This document shows positions 7,680 to 15,159 of a stretch of DNA of 19,500 nt, piece by piece. The position numbers and the translations under genes were made by a program. How positions within the stretch are numbered: position 1 is the first letter of the stretch; each line of letters starts with the position of its first letter. The stretch is from assembly GCA_944388645.1 (NCBI GenBank), contig CALXJO010000006.1, forward strand, positions 1 to 19,500. The letters run 5' to 3'. Under the pieces are notes generated by a model. The model was not told the origin of the DNA and did no database searches. It saw only the letters and a program-made list of their open reading frames with translations. Source of the stretch: an uncultured Clostridia bacterium (GTDB lineage Bacteria > Bacillota > Clostridia > TANB77 > CAG-508).

Positions 7680-8618
7680 TTATCCTAATATTTTTATAGT
7701 TGGATTTTCCATTTTATATTTGTTGCTTGGTTCATCTAGCTTAAATTCTATAAGACTTTGCTCTAGATTTGGAGCATTTTGTCTTAAATCAGTTGTATAA
7801 TATAAATTCATTTTAGGTGGCACTAAATCATTCATAATAATTACTTTAAAGCTTTCAGCTGTATGTCTTTCGTCTTCACATTGTATTATTAATTGAGGAA
7901 TATTTCTAAAGCCTGAATCCATTGGAGCAAAGTTTGTATAGAAATCTTTATATAATTTCATTCTATCTTTTAATTTATTTTCCCAATCTTCTTCTCTTCT
8001 AACAATCTCAAAAATAAAATCTAATCTTCTTCCTTGTATACTTAAAGTAATCTTTGGACCTGTTGTTTTAAATGTTTTTCCAAGTGCCTTTGCACGCATT
8101 GTAGCTCTTACTTCATAACCATTAAAAGCATGTACTTTATCTTTATATGCAATTAAGGTTTGGTTACTTGCAAGTCTTTTCTTTATCATTGGAACTGTTT
8201 TTGTATTATCAGTTGGTTGCCAATTACATTCAACTCCTCTAGAGTTTAATAAGTATTTTCCCATTTTTTCTAAACAATATATTCTATATATACCTTTTCC
8301 ATCTTCAGAATTAAAATAATATCTTGTAAGTATTTTTGTCTTTACTAATTGTTCTAATTTGTTATTCAATTTATCTTGAGATTTTATATCAAAATCCTCT
8401 TTACTTAATAACTGAAATAATTGTCTTGATGTTATAAATTCAAATTCATTTACAAGTTCCATTATTCTAAAATGAAGGTCATTTATATGTCCTACATTTA
8501 TTTTTTGTATTATTTGATTCATTGAAACATATCCATCTTTGCCATCAAACACTTTTATTTCGCCTTCTCTTATTGCGAATGGCGATGTTTTCGTTTTTAT
8601 TTCTGAATCTTCTATCAT
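7680..8618 (-). CDS. Replication-relaxation-like protein (winged helix plus nuclease-like domain)
   Basis: A 312-residue cytoplasmic protein resembling the replication-relaxation family (PF13814) found on plasmids and conjugative elements. Residues about 35-110 look like a winged helix with the family-type ITSRQLFQLL recognition segment, followed by a YRIYCLEKMGKYLL turn. The C-terminal half has RRLDFIFEIVRREEDWENKL and PQLIIQCEDERHT, a mixed alpha/beta pattern with acidic residues like a degenerate PD-(D/E)XK fold; catalysis is not shown. The ATG at 8618 is chosen because AGGAGG lies six bases upstream; the frame can be extended to a TTG at 8636, which would contain that ribosome site. It follows the S1 gene by 25 bases and faces the coupling ATPase gene tail to tail. 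That pairing supports a plasmid or transfer-related origin. The family assignment is from memory of motif patterns. Confidence 0.6.
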   Translation of the reverse strand: MIEDSEIKTKTSPFAIREGEIKVFDGKDGYVSMNQIIQKINVGHINDLHFRIMELVNEFEFITSRQLFQLLSKEDFDIKSQDKLNNKLEQLVKTKILTRYYFNSEDGKGIYRIYCLEKMGKYLLNSRGVECNWQPTDNTKTVPMIKKRLASNQTLIAYKDKVHAFNGYEVRATMRAKALGKTFKTTGPKITLSIQGRRLDFIFEIVRREEDWENKLKDRMKLYKDFYTNFAPMDSGFRNIPQLIIQCEDERHTAESFKVIIMNDLVPPKMNLYYTTDLRQNAPNLEQSLIEFKLDEPSNKYKMENPTIKILG

Positions 8619-8643
8619 TTTAATCCTCCTACTCAAAGTATTA

Positions 8644-9147
8644 CTATTTTATAATTAATTTAATTTTTTTCTTATCTTCCACTATTTTCTTAATATATAC
8701 ATCTACTTTTTGCCCATATTCCATGCCTTCTTTATATTCAGCCATTCCTACTAAATTGGGTTTAAGTTCTATAAATATACCTCTTTTATTTTTCTCAGTT
8801 TCTCTTACAATTCCTTGTACAACTGTCTTTTCCTTAAACTCTTTAACATTATCTTCCCATGTTCCAAGAAGTTCCTTATATGAAAAATATATTTTGTTTT
8901 TCTCCAAATCAACATCTTTAATAAGGACATTGATTCTTTGTCCAATTTTAAATCTTTCAAAAGGAGTTTTTATTCTTGCAACAGAAATATCTTCTATATA
9001 AAGAAGTCCTTCTAATCCATTATCTGTATGTATAAATGCTCCATATGGTTGTATGTTTTTAACAAAACCACTTACCTTACTACCTTTAGTAATTTCATTT
9101 ATTGGTAAAGTTTTAGAAATTTTATCATATGTAATATTTGATTTCAT
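8644..9147 (-). CDS. Tandem S1-domain RNA-binding protein
   Basis: A 167-residue protein of two S1/OB folds. The first (about 20-90) has KGSKVSGFVKNIQPYGAFIH, GLEGLLYIEDIS, and GQRINVLIKDVDLEKNKIYFSYKE, a textbook S1 pattern. The second (about 100-167) has TVVQGIVRETEKNKRGIFIELKPNLVGMAEY and ends at KKIVEDKKKIKLIIK. Such proteins bind single-stranded RNA, and small ones are often ribosome-associated or regulatory; the exact role is unknown. GAGGTAAG precedes the ATG. It sits between rluB (43 bases) and the replication-relaxation-like gene (25 bases). Confidence 0.8.
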   Translation of the reverse strand: MKSNITYDKISKTLPINEITKGSKVSGFVKNIQPYGAFIHTDNGLEGLLYIEDISVARIKTPFERFKIGQRINVLIKDVDLEKNKIYFSYKELLGTWEDNVKEFKEKTVVQGIVRETEKNKRGIFIELKPNLVGMAEYKEGMEYGQKVDVYIKKIVEDKKKIKLIIK

Positions 9148-9176
9148 TTTACTTACCTCTTCTTTAGTATATACTT

Positions 9177-9205
9177 ATTTTTCCACATTTTTAAGTATTT
9201 GTCAA
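9177..9205 (-). promoter_or_regulatory. Possible internal promoter for the S1-domain gene
   Basis: On the minus strand, a perfect TTGACA -35 at 9205-9200, a 17-base spacer and AAAAAT (9182-9177), overlapping the end of rluB. The -10 matches four of six bases. Confidence 0.4.
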
Positions 9206-9913
9206 GCCTAATTGTTTTAGCTCTTGCTCTTTTAAATATCTCCATGTTCCAATTTTCATGTTTTTTACATCTATATTACCAATTTTTCTTCTATGTAATG
9301 CTAAAACTTTTTTATCTATTGCTTCACACATTTTTCTTACTTCTCTATTTTTGCCTTCATGAATTGTTATTTGCAATCTAGAAATTTGTTTTTCTTCATT
9401 TGTTTTTAATATCTTAACTTTTGCCTTTCCAGATATATAGTCATCTATTTTTACTCCTGCTTCTAGCTTTTCTACATCTTCTTTTGTTACTATTCCTTTA
9501 ACTGTAACAGTATATGTTTTTTCAACTTCATTTTTAGGATGTGTTACTTTATTTATAAATTCACCATCATTTGTTAGGATTAAAGCTCCTGATGTATACA
9601 TATCTAATCTACCAACTGGAAGTATTTTTTCATCTACTTTTACTAAGTCTAAAACTGTTGGTCTATTAAATTGATCTTTTACAGTTGTTACATATCCTAT
9701 TGGTTTGTTTAATAATATATAAACATAGTGATTAACTTTTTCTACGGTTTTACCATCAAATTCAATAAGATCTTTCTCTGGATTTATTTTTGTGCCAAGC
9801 TGAGTAACTACTTTTTCATTTACTTTTACTCTTCCCTGCACTATATATTCTTCACATTTTCTTCTTGCACCGATTCCATTGTTTGCTAAATATTTTTGTA
9901 ATCTTTCTTCCAT
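9191..9913 (-). CDS. rluB: RluB/RsuA-family 23S rRNA pseudouridine synthase
   Basis: It converts a uridine of rRNA to pseudouridine; RluB acts at position 2605 (E. coli numbering) of 23S rRNA. The 240-residue protein has an N-terminal S4 RNA-binding domain (MEERLQKYLANNGIGARRKC to about 48) and the RsuA-type catalytic loop GRLDMYTSGALILTND with catalytic D104. KTYTVTVKG and EGKNREVRKMCEAI, with the lysine and arginine of the active site region, follow. The length is normal. AAGGTGAG precedes the ATG, 13 bases after rluD. RluB is preferred to RluE/RluF by length and the S4 domain, but RsuA-type specificity on 16S rRNA cannot be excluded. Confidence 0.9.
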   Translation of the reverse strand: MEERLQKYLANNGIGARRKCEEYIVQGRVKVNEKVVTQLGTKINPEKDLIEFDGKTVEKVNHYVYILLNKPIGYVTTVKDQFNRPTVLDLVKVDEKILPVGRLDMYTSGALILTNDGEFINKVTHPKNEVEKTYTVTVKGIVTKEDVEKLEAGVKIDDYISGKAKVKILKTNEEKQISRLQITIHEGKNREVRKMCEAIDKKVLALHRRKIGNIDVKNMKIGTWRYLKEQELKQLGLTNT

Positions 9914-9926
9914 TAAATCTCACCTT

Positions 9927-10844
9927 TTAATTTATTTGTCTGCCCTCTAGTTCTTTTAGAACTTGCTCAAAATATTCTGGAAGAGGGGCTTCTAATTTTA
10001 ATCTTTTTCCTGTAATAGGATGGTCAAATTCTAAATACTTTGAATGTAACATTTGTCCTTCAATTTCAAATTCATTTTTTCCATTTGAGTATTGCATATC
10101 TCCTACTACTGGATGTCCAATATAAGACATATGAACTCTTATTTGATGAGTTCTTCCAGTATCTATTTTTATTTCTAGAAGTGTGTATTTGTCATATCTT
10201 TGTAATACTTTATAATGAGTTATTGCTTCTTTTCCCTTTGGGTCTACTGCCATTTTCTTTCTATCTTTGGTACTTCGTGCAATTGGCATATCTATTGTTG
10301 CAGTGTTTTCTCCTATAACTCCTTTTACTAGAGCAATATATTTTTTTATAACTTTTCTATCCTGAATTTGTTTACTCATATTTATATGAGCTTGGTCATT
10401 TTTAGCTATGATTAATAGACCAGAAGTGTCCTTATCTAATCTGTGAACTATTCCTGGTCTTATCTCTCCACCAATTCCAGATAGGCTATCTTTGCATTTA
10501 GCAAGTATTGCATTTACTAATGTTCCATCTGGATTTCCATTTGCAGGATGTACAACCATTCCTTTTGGTTTGTTTACAACTATTATGTCTTTATCTTCAT
10601 AGATAACATCTATAGGAATATCTTGTGGTTTTAGTTCTACTTCTTCTGGCTCAGGAATTTCTATTGTTATAATGTCTCCTACTTCTGGTTTATAAGAAGG
10701 TTTTTGTTTTTTTCCATTTACTAAAATTTTGCCTTCATCTAATAATCTTTTTATTGCAGTTCTAGATAAGTTTATGTTCTTATCTACTATGTAGCTGTCT
10801 ATTCTTTTCTTTTGAGTATTTTCTTCTACAACTACCTTTTCCAA
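9927..10844 (-). CDS. rluD: RluD-family 23S rRNA pseudouridine synthase
   Basis: An RluA/RluD-family synthase of 305 residues. An S4 domain (about 12-60, KRIDSYIVDKNINLSRTAIKRLL) is followed by IIVVNKPKGMVVHP and the catalytic loop HRLDKDTSGLLIIAKND with D137. KKYIALVKG and TGRTHQIRVHMSYIGHPVVGD complete the family pattern. RluD acts on helix 69 of 23S rRNA in E. coli; in Firmicutes the same family member is YlyB. The start is TTG at 10844, the only fitting start before the S4 domain; its ribosome site AGGA is only two to three bases away, which is poor. Initiation may therefore depend on the structured leader and small ORF at 10856-10949. It lies 13 bases before rluB. Confidence 0.88.
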   Translation of the reverse strand: MEKVVVEENTQKKRIDSYIVDKNINLSRTAIKRLLDEGKILVNGKKQKPSYKPEVGDIITIEIPEPEEVELKPQDIPIDVIYEDKDIIVVNKPKGMVVHPANGNPDGTLVNAILAKCKDSLSGIGGEIRPGIVHRLDKDTSGLLIIAKNDQAHINMSKQIQDRKVIKKYIALVKGVIGENTATIDMPIARSTKDRKKMAVDPKGKEAITHYKVLQRYDKYTLLEIKIDTGRTHQIRVHMSYIGHPVVGDMQYSNGKNEFEIEGQMLHSKYLEFDHPITGKRLKLEAPLPEYFEQVLKELEGRQIN

Positions 10845-10855
10845 TTTCCTAGTGG

Positions 10856-10920
10856 ATGTTAGCTTTTTAAGCTATCATCATTCTCCTTTCTTGCAATTTG
10901 TAAGCTTAAAAAGCTTACAT
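10856..10920 (-). promoter_or_regulatory. Candidate attenuator: two mutually exclusive hairpins before rluD
   Basis: On the minus strand there are two local hairpins: GTAAGCTT-TTT-AAGCTTAC (10918-10900) and TAGCTT-AAA-AAGCTA (10874-10860). The 13-base core of each (10903-10915 and 10861-10873) is the exact reverse complement of the other, with four further pairs after one mismatch. The RNA can thus form either two small hairpins or one long helix. The strong ribosome site AAAGGAG and an ATG-ATG pair lie in the connecting loop (10879-10890). Confidence 0.55.
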
Positions 10921-10949
10921 AAACTGGATGGGTGAAAATTATTTTTCAA
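10878..10949 (-). CDS. Possible 23-codon leader peptide before rluD
   Basis: TTG at 10949-10947 follows AAGGAG with six bases of spacing and opens a 23-codon frame beginning MKNNFHPSSLCK and ending KKGE before TGA-TGA-TAG. It crosses the first attenuator hairpin, so its translation would disturb the fold. Its ribosome site and first codons match the start inside the repeat at 16925-16960. No family is recognised; it may be only a repeat remnant. Confidence 0.35.
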   Translation of the reverse strand: MKNNFHPSSLCKLFKLTNCKKGE

Positions 10950-10961
10950 CCTTATCTCCTT

Positions 10962-12701
10962 TTATTCTACTTCTCTTTCATATATAACAAAATGACTATC
11001 TGAATATAATTGTTCATAATTACTATCTCTTGATACTAACATGTTAAGTTTAGAATTTTTACTTAAAATAACATGTGTTATATCATAATCTTCAAATGTG
11101 GTCTCATAATATCTTGCTATATTTGAGGTTTTTATATAATCTGAGAATATATCTCTTCCATCATATTCTCCTTCTTCATTTTTTTCGCCATTAAATTCTG
11201 GAGCATACAAATCTGCTCTTGAATCTATAAATACTGGTATTCCTTCAAATAATAGATAACTTCCATAATTATATTCGTTAAATAATCGTATACTACTTAA
11301 ATCTAAATTATTTTTAATAAATTCTGCAGCATCAACTGGGTATGATGAAGTATTTACAAAATTATCATCAAGCTTTGGTCTAACTTCAATAATAGAAATT
11401 AGTATTGCAATTAACATTATTGCTACAATTCCTAGATTAGATACCGATATTTTTTCTGCTTCTCTTAATCCGTTTATATCATATTTGGTAATTAAATCAG
11501 TTATTATTTTAGTGGCTATTGCACTTCCAAAGATTACAAACATTGATTCTTGTCTTCTAGTCATAAACATTAAAAGTGCTAAGCCTGCTAGCATAAATAA
11601 ATCTTTTAATCTTATTTTTTCATCTGTAAATATAAGCATTGCTACAAGTACTGCTAATACTACTAGCATTTCTTTATTTTCTATTAATGTTAATGGTAAA
11701 TGCTCACTTATACTTTGTGTTGTGTTTCCAATCATTGTTTTATAAAGATATGTGTATGGAGTATCTCCTAAAGGAGTTAAAAGTCCTGTAAATGCACAAA
11801 TAATCATAATAACGATTAGCCATTTAGCTGCATCATTTTTATAAAATCTAATTTTATAAGGTGATTTTCTACTCTTTTCTCTGTTTTCTATTATTTTTGT
11901 TTGTCTTGTTTTTAATTCTTCTAGTTTTTCTACTGTACTATTTACTTTCTTAGCATATTTTTCATCTTTCTTTGCTAGTCTTTCAAATGTTTTCATTTTA
12001 CATTCATAATATTTTTTTCTTATTTTATATATTAGTCCTGCATCTATTATTTTAAATACTGCAAATTCTACAACATATGGTAAGAATAAAACAAAGAAGA
12101 ATGGCCAAACAGCACAATGTAGGTTAGCAATTGCTATTGATATTAAAATTATTCCAATTGCATATCTTTTTTTCTTGTTCTCTAAGAATTTTTCTATAAA
12201 TAGGACTGTTAGCTCTAGTAAGATAAATGTTACAAGCTGTGCTCTTGCTGTTATGTATGGCTGTAACAGATACATTGCACCAATTGTTATTATAAATGAT
12301 ATTAGTTTATTACCAGATATTTTACAGTTTGTTATATAAATTAATACACCTAATATGCAAGAAAATACTATTGTAGATATGAAAATTCCTAAGAATCCAC
12401 CCAAATTATATATTAAATATATCATTACATCATAAGCCCAGTGAGGGTATGTATATGGTAAATTCTCGTGCCATGAGAATGGGTCTTGCATGTCTATGGC
12501 ACCAGTATTTATAATATGCTCACCTATTTTTATTGTATAAAATGTATCATTCTGAAATGTCACAGGACAAACAGCTGCACTAAATAAAAGTATTGCAGCT
12601 ATTGCTAATATTTGCATTTTTATATTTCTTATTTTTGGTGAATCTTCTTCTTTTTTCTTTTCTTTTTTGTCTTGTACCTTTAAACTCTTAATATTAAACA
12701 C
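10962..12701 (-). CDS. Polytopic membrane protein, GT-C glycosyltransferase-like
   Basis: A 579-residue membrane protein. After a basic cytoplasmic start and one helix (about 29-47) comes FQNDTFYTIKIGEHII, then DPFSWHENLPYTYPHWAYDVMIYLIYNLGG, which resembles the first periplasmic loop of bacterial GT-C transferases and related Clostridial membrane proteins. About ten further helices follow, split by a long charged, coiled-coil-like cytoplasmic stretch (TFERLAKKDEKYAKKVNSTV onward). The extracytoplasmic C-terminal part has NEYNYGSYLLFEGIPVFIDS and RADLY. The acidic residue needed for GT-C chemistry cannot be assigned, so enzymatic activity is inference. GTG at 12701 is chosen because AAGGAG lies seven bases upstream; the frame extends to 12800, but that start lies in an inverted repeat upstream of the promoter. 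Confidence 0.7.
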   Translation of the reverse strand: MFNIKSLKVQDKKEKKKEEDSPKIRNIKMQILAIAAILLFSAAVCPVTFQNDTFYTIKIGEHIINTGAIDMQDPFSWHENLPYTYPHWAYDVMIYLIYNLGGFLGIFISTIVFSCILGVLIYITNCKISGNKLISFIITIGAMYLLQPYITARAQLVTFILLELTVLFIEKFLENKKKRYAIGIILISIAIANLHCAVWPFFFVLFLPYVVEFAVFKIIDAGLIYKIRKKYYECKMKTFERLAKKDEKYAKKVNSTVEKLEELKTRQTKIIENREKSRKSPYKIRFYKNDAAKWLIVIMIICAFTGLLTPLGDTPYTYLYKTMIGNTTQSISEHLPLTLIENKEMLVVLAVLVAMLIFTDEKIRLKDLFMLAGLALLMFMTRRQESMFVIFGSAIATKIITDLITKYDINGLREAEKISVSNLGIVAIMLIAILISIIEVRPKLDDNFVNTSSYPVDAAEFIKNNLDLSSIRLFNEYNYGSYLLFEGIPVFIDSRADLYAPEFNGEKNEEGEYDGRDIFSDYIKTSNIARYYETTFEDYDITHVILSKNSKLNMLVSRDSNYEQLYSDSHFVIYEREVE

Positions 12702-12740
12702 TTTTTTTCTCCTTAGAAATTTAAGTAAATTATATTGGTA

Positions 12741-12769
12741 ATTATACCAGTTTTTATGTAAAAGGACAA
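12741..12769 (-). promoter_or_regulatory. Promoter of the GT-C-like gene
   Basis: On the minus strand, TTGTCC (12769-12764), a 17-base spacer ending in TGG, and TATAAT (12746-12741), an extended -10. It lies about 40 bases before the GTG start and rules out the upstream starts. Confidence 0.8.
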
Positions 12770-12788
12770 TATTTTTATTATATATTTT

Positions 12789-12933
12789 GTTACTATTCAC
12801 AGCCAGCTTAAACTTTAAATAGGAAAATTTATATATTTTTGGAGAATTTTTCGTCTTCCCAGAAGCGATAAAATTCGAAAAAATATATAAATTTTCTATA
12901 TATAAATATTTTCTAAAGGCTGTGAATTGTAAC
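12789..12933. mobile_element. MITE-like element with 16-base terminal inverted repeats
   Basis: Left end GTTACTATTCACAGCC (12789-12804) and right end GGCTGTGAATTGTAAC (12918-12933) are inverted with one mismatch. Inside, a second pair matches: ATAGGAAAATTTATATATTT on the left and its near-complement AAATATATAAATTTTCTAT on the right. The centre is TCTTCCCAGAAG. The 145-base element has no ORF of its own. It sits between the tsf terminator and the promoter of the GT-C-like gene. No clear target duplication was seen. A large structured RNA or cruciform is the alternative. Confidence 0.6.
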
Positions 12934-12993
12934 TAATATTAATTTCCTTTATGTAGACATTTACTTTAAAATCTGTAAAAAGTAACTACATAA

Positions 12994-13037
12994 AAAAGAG
13001 GAAGCTATATTAAAATGAATTTAGGGCTTCCTCTTTT
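12994..13037 (-). terminator. Intrinsic terminator of rpsB-tsf
   Basis: A perfect 12-base-pair stem, AAAAGAGGAAGC (12994-13005) with GCTTCCTCTTTT (13026-13037), followed on the minus strand by TTATG. It starts six bases after the tsf stop. Confidence 0.88.
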
Positions 13038-13042
13038 ATTTT

Positions 13043-13924
13043 TTATTTTAATTGTTTTGCAACTTCTTCTGCAAAGTTTTCTTCTTTTTTCTCGATTCCT
13101 TCTCCTCTTTCAAGTCTTGCAAATCTTACTATTTTAGCTCCTTTTTCTTTTAATAATTGGCTAATTTTCATGTCTGGATTCTTTACAAATTCTTGGTCTA
13201 CTAAGCAGATTTCTGAATAGAATTTTCCAATTCTTCCTTGTACCATTTTTTCAGCTATTGCTTCTGGTTTTCCTTCATTAACAGCTTGAGCTTTTAATAT
13301 TTCCATTTCTTTGTCTATTCTTTCTTGTGGTACATCTTCTCTTGTTAAATATTCTGGTCTTGCTGCTGCAATTTGCATACAAATGTCTTTTGCAAGTTCT
13401 TCATCTGCATTTTCTGTTTCTAGAAGAACACCTATTTTTCCATCTCCATGTATATATTTTGAAACCATTCCATTTGATGCTTCAAATCTTGCAAATCTTC
13501 TTATGCTTAAGTTTTCTCCTATTGTTGCAATTTTGTCTGTTAATACTTCTTGTACTGTTTTGCTTTCATCAGCTATTGATTTTTGAGAAAGTAATTCTTC
13601 TACATCTTTTGGATTATTTAATGCAATTTGTTTTACAACATCACTTACAAATTGCTTGAATTCTGCGTTTTGTGCAACGAAGTCTGTTTCAGCATTTACT
13701 TCAACTACTGCTCCTACTTTTCCATCTTCTGTAATGTAGCTGTCTACTAAGCCTTCAGCAGCTATTCTTGATGATTTTTTTGCAGCCTTTGTTATTCCTC
13801 TTTCACGTAGTAATTCCATTGCTTTTTCCATGTCTCCGTCAGTCTCTGTTAATACTTTTTTGCAGTCCATCATTCCTGCACCTGTCTTTTCTCTAAGTTC
13901 TTTTACTTGGCTAGCTGTTATCAT
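13043..13924 (-). CDS. tsf: Translation elongation factor Ts
   Basis: EF-Ts is the guanine nucleotide exchange factor of EF-Tu. The 293-residue product has the N-terminal UBA-like domain (MITASQVKELREKTGAGMMD, then ERGITKAAKKSSRIAAEGLV), the EF-Tu-contacting motif ETDFVAQN near residue 80, and the core ending in VRFARLERGEGIEKK. The length is normal. AAAGGAGG precedes the ATG. It follows rpsB, as in most bacteria, but with a strong hairpin between them and a terminator directly after. The usual pyrH-frr pair does not follow on this side. Confidence 0.98.
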   Translation of the reverse strand: MITASQVKELREKTGAGMMDCKKVLTETDGDMEKAMELLRERGITKAAKKSSRIAAEGLVDSYITEDGKVGAVVEVNAETDFVAQNAEFKQFVSDVVKQIALNNPKDVEELLSQKSIADESKTVQEVLTDKIATIGENLSIRRFARFEASNGMVSKYIHGDGKIGVLLETENADEELAKDICMQIAAARPEYLTREDVPQERIDKEMEILKAQAVNEGKPEAIAEKMVQGRIGKFYSEICLVDQEFVKNPDMKISQLLKEKGAKIVRFARLERGEGIEKKEENFAEEVAKQLK

Positions 13925-14028
13925 TTTATTTCCTCCTTTATTTTTTCTTTGTATTTATTAAATACAATTATTATCTAAATGTTTAAGTCCTTATATTTTG
14001 ACATATTAGACTTAAAGCCTTAAACTCA

Positions 14029-14060
14029 AAAGAGGATAGGGCAGCTGCCCTACCCTCTTT
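14029..14060 (-). terminator. Strong hairpin between rpsB and tsf (attenuator or partial terminator)
   Basis: AAAGAGG-A-TAGGGCAG followed directly by CTGCCCTA-C-CCTCTTT: 15 pairs with one A/C mismatch, closing on a self-complementary centre. It begins 21 bases after the rpsB stop. On the minus strand only a short T-run (TTTT) follows, so it may reduce rather than stop transcription into tsf, or act as a processing site. Confidence 0.65.
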
Positions 14061-14081
14061 GGTAATTTATATTTTTATTTA

Positions 14082-14867
14082 TTATTCTGCTTCATTTTCA
14101 TCTGCATTTTCTACAACTTCTTCAATGCTTTCTGGTTCTTCAGTTGTAGCTTCTTGCATTTCTTCTTCTACTTCTCCTAAAGATTCGCCTTGTCTTCCCT
14201 CGATTACTGCATTTGCCATAACATCAGCTATTAATTTAACAGCTCTTATAGCATCATCATTTCCTGGGATAACATAGTCAACATCTTCTGGATTGCAGTT
14301 TGTGTCTATTAATCCAATTGTTGGTATGTTTAATTTTCTAGCTTCTAATACTGCATTTCTTTCTTTCTTTGGATCTACTAAGAATATAACTCCTGGAAGT
14401 TCTTCCATATCTTTAATTCCTCCAAGGTTTTTCTCTAATTTGTCCATTTCTTTCTTTAAAAGAATAACTTCTTTTTTAGGTAGTACATCAAATGTACCAT
14501 CTTCTTGCATTTTTTCTAATTGTTTTAATCTGTCTACTCTTTTCTTAATTGTCTCAAAGTTTGTTAGCATTCCACCTAACCATCTTTGATTTACGTAGTA
14601 CATTCCACATTTTTCAGCTGCTTCTTTCATGCAGTCTTGAGCTTGTTTTTTAGTTCCTACAAATAGAACTGTTTTTCCTTCTTCAGCTTGCTCTTTTAAA
14701 AATGCATATGCCTCGTCTAATTTTTTTGATGTCTTTTGTAAATCGATAATGTGGATTCCATTTCTAGCTTGGAATATATATTCAGCCATTCTAGGATCCC
14801 ATCTTCTTGTTTGATGTCCAAAGTGAACACCTGCTTCTAGTAATTGTTTCATTGCAACTACTGCCAT
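14082..14867 (-). CDS. rpsB: Small ribosomal subunit protein uS2
   Basis: Ribosomal protein S2 of the 30S subunit, 261 residues. Family blocks: MKQLLEAGVHFGHQTRRWDPRM, YIFQARNGIHIIDLQKT, VLFVGTKKQAQD, YVNQRWLGGMLTNF, PGVIFLVDPKKERNAVLEAR and PTIGLIDTNCNPEDVDYVIPGNDDAIRAV. An acidic tail of about 30 residues follows. ATG at 14867 is chosen because AGGAGG lies nine bases upstream. The frame runs on to a GTG at 14900, but that lies in the leader hairpin. It has a strong promoter and a long structured leader, which fits autoregulation as known for ribosomal operons. Confidence 0.98.
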   Translation of the reverse strand: MAVVAMKQLLEAGVHFGHQTRRWDPRMAEYIFQARNGIHIIDLQKTSKKLDEAYAFLKEQAEEGKTVLFVGTKKQAQDCMKEAAEKCGMYYVNQRWLGGMLTNFETIKKRVDRLKQLEKMQEDGTFDVLPKKEVILLKKEMDKLEKNLGGIKDMEELPGVIFLVDPKKERNAVLEARKLNIPTIGLIDTNCNPEDVDYVIPGNDDAIRAVKLIADVMANAVIEGRQGESLGEVEEEMQEATTEEPESIEEVVENADENEAE

Positions 14868-14897
14868 AATTTTATTCCTCCTTTTAGTTTTTACCTC

Positions 14898-14990
14898 CAC
14901 AGAATTTTCTTTTAATTAATGTTGCTCTTAGGCTACATTTAAAGGAACTTTCATATTTTATAAAAGCACTCCCTTTAAACTAATTCTGTG
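14898..14990 (-). promoter_or_regulatory. Structured rpsB 5' leader, candidate S2 autoregulatory RNA
   Basis: CACAGAATT and AATTCTGTG (14898-14906 with 14982-14990) close a 93-base domain. Inside, TTTAAAGG (14938-14945) pairs with CCTTTAAA (14972-14979). The two helices are separated by a large bulge of 31 bases on one side and two on the other. The 3' strand of the outer stem is followed at once by GAGGT and then the true AGGAGG site, so the fold lies next to the ribosome entry region. Autoregulation by S2 is inferred from known ribosomal leaders. Confidence 0.55.
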
Positions 14991-15012
14991 TGCGTATTTT
15001 TTAACAAGCAAT

Positions 15013-15041
15013 ATTATACCAGAAAAAACAGCACATTGCAA
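15013..15041 (-). promoter_or_regulatory. Promoter of rpsB-tsf
   Basis: On the minus strand, TTGCAA (15041-15036), a 17-base spacer ending in TGG, and TATAAT (15018-15013), an extended -10. The transcript would start around 15006, just before the leader domain. Confidence 0.8.
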
Positions 15042-15159
15042 GTACTTTTTGACAACAAATTTTTTTATTTTTTTACATTTTCTATTTATATTTTTAATTG
15101 TTTATGGTACAATAATTATCGAATAAATTATTATACTATTTAATTACAGGAGGCTACTA

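Noticed and set aside
12702..12800. N-terminal extension of the GT-C-like protein to a GTG at 12800.
   Set aside because: It runs through the promoter at 12741-12769 into the inverted repeat; the GTG at 12701 has an ideal AAGGAG.
13311..13659. Plus-strand open frames over tsf and similar long frames opposite other genes.
   Set aside because: They are antisense shadows of well-supported genes, with low-complexity Leu/Phe/Ser composition and no ribosome sites.
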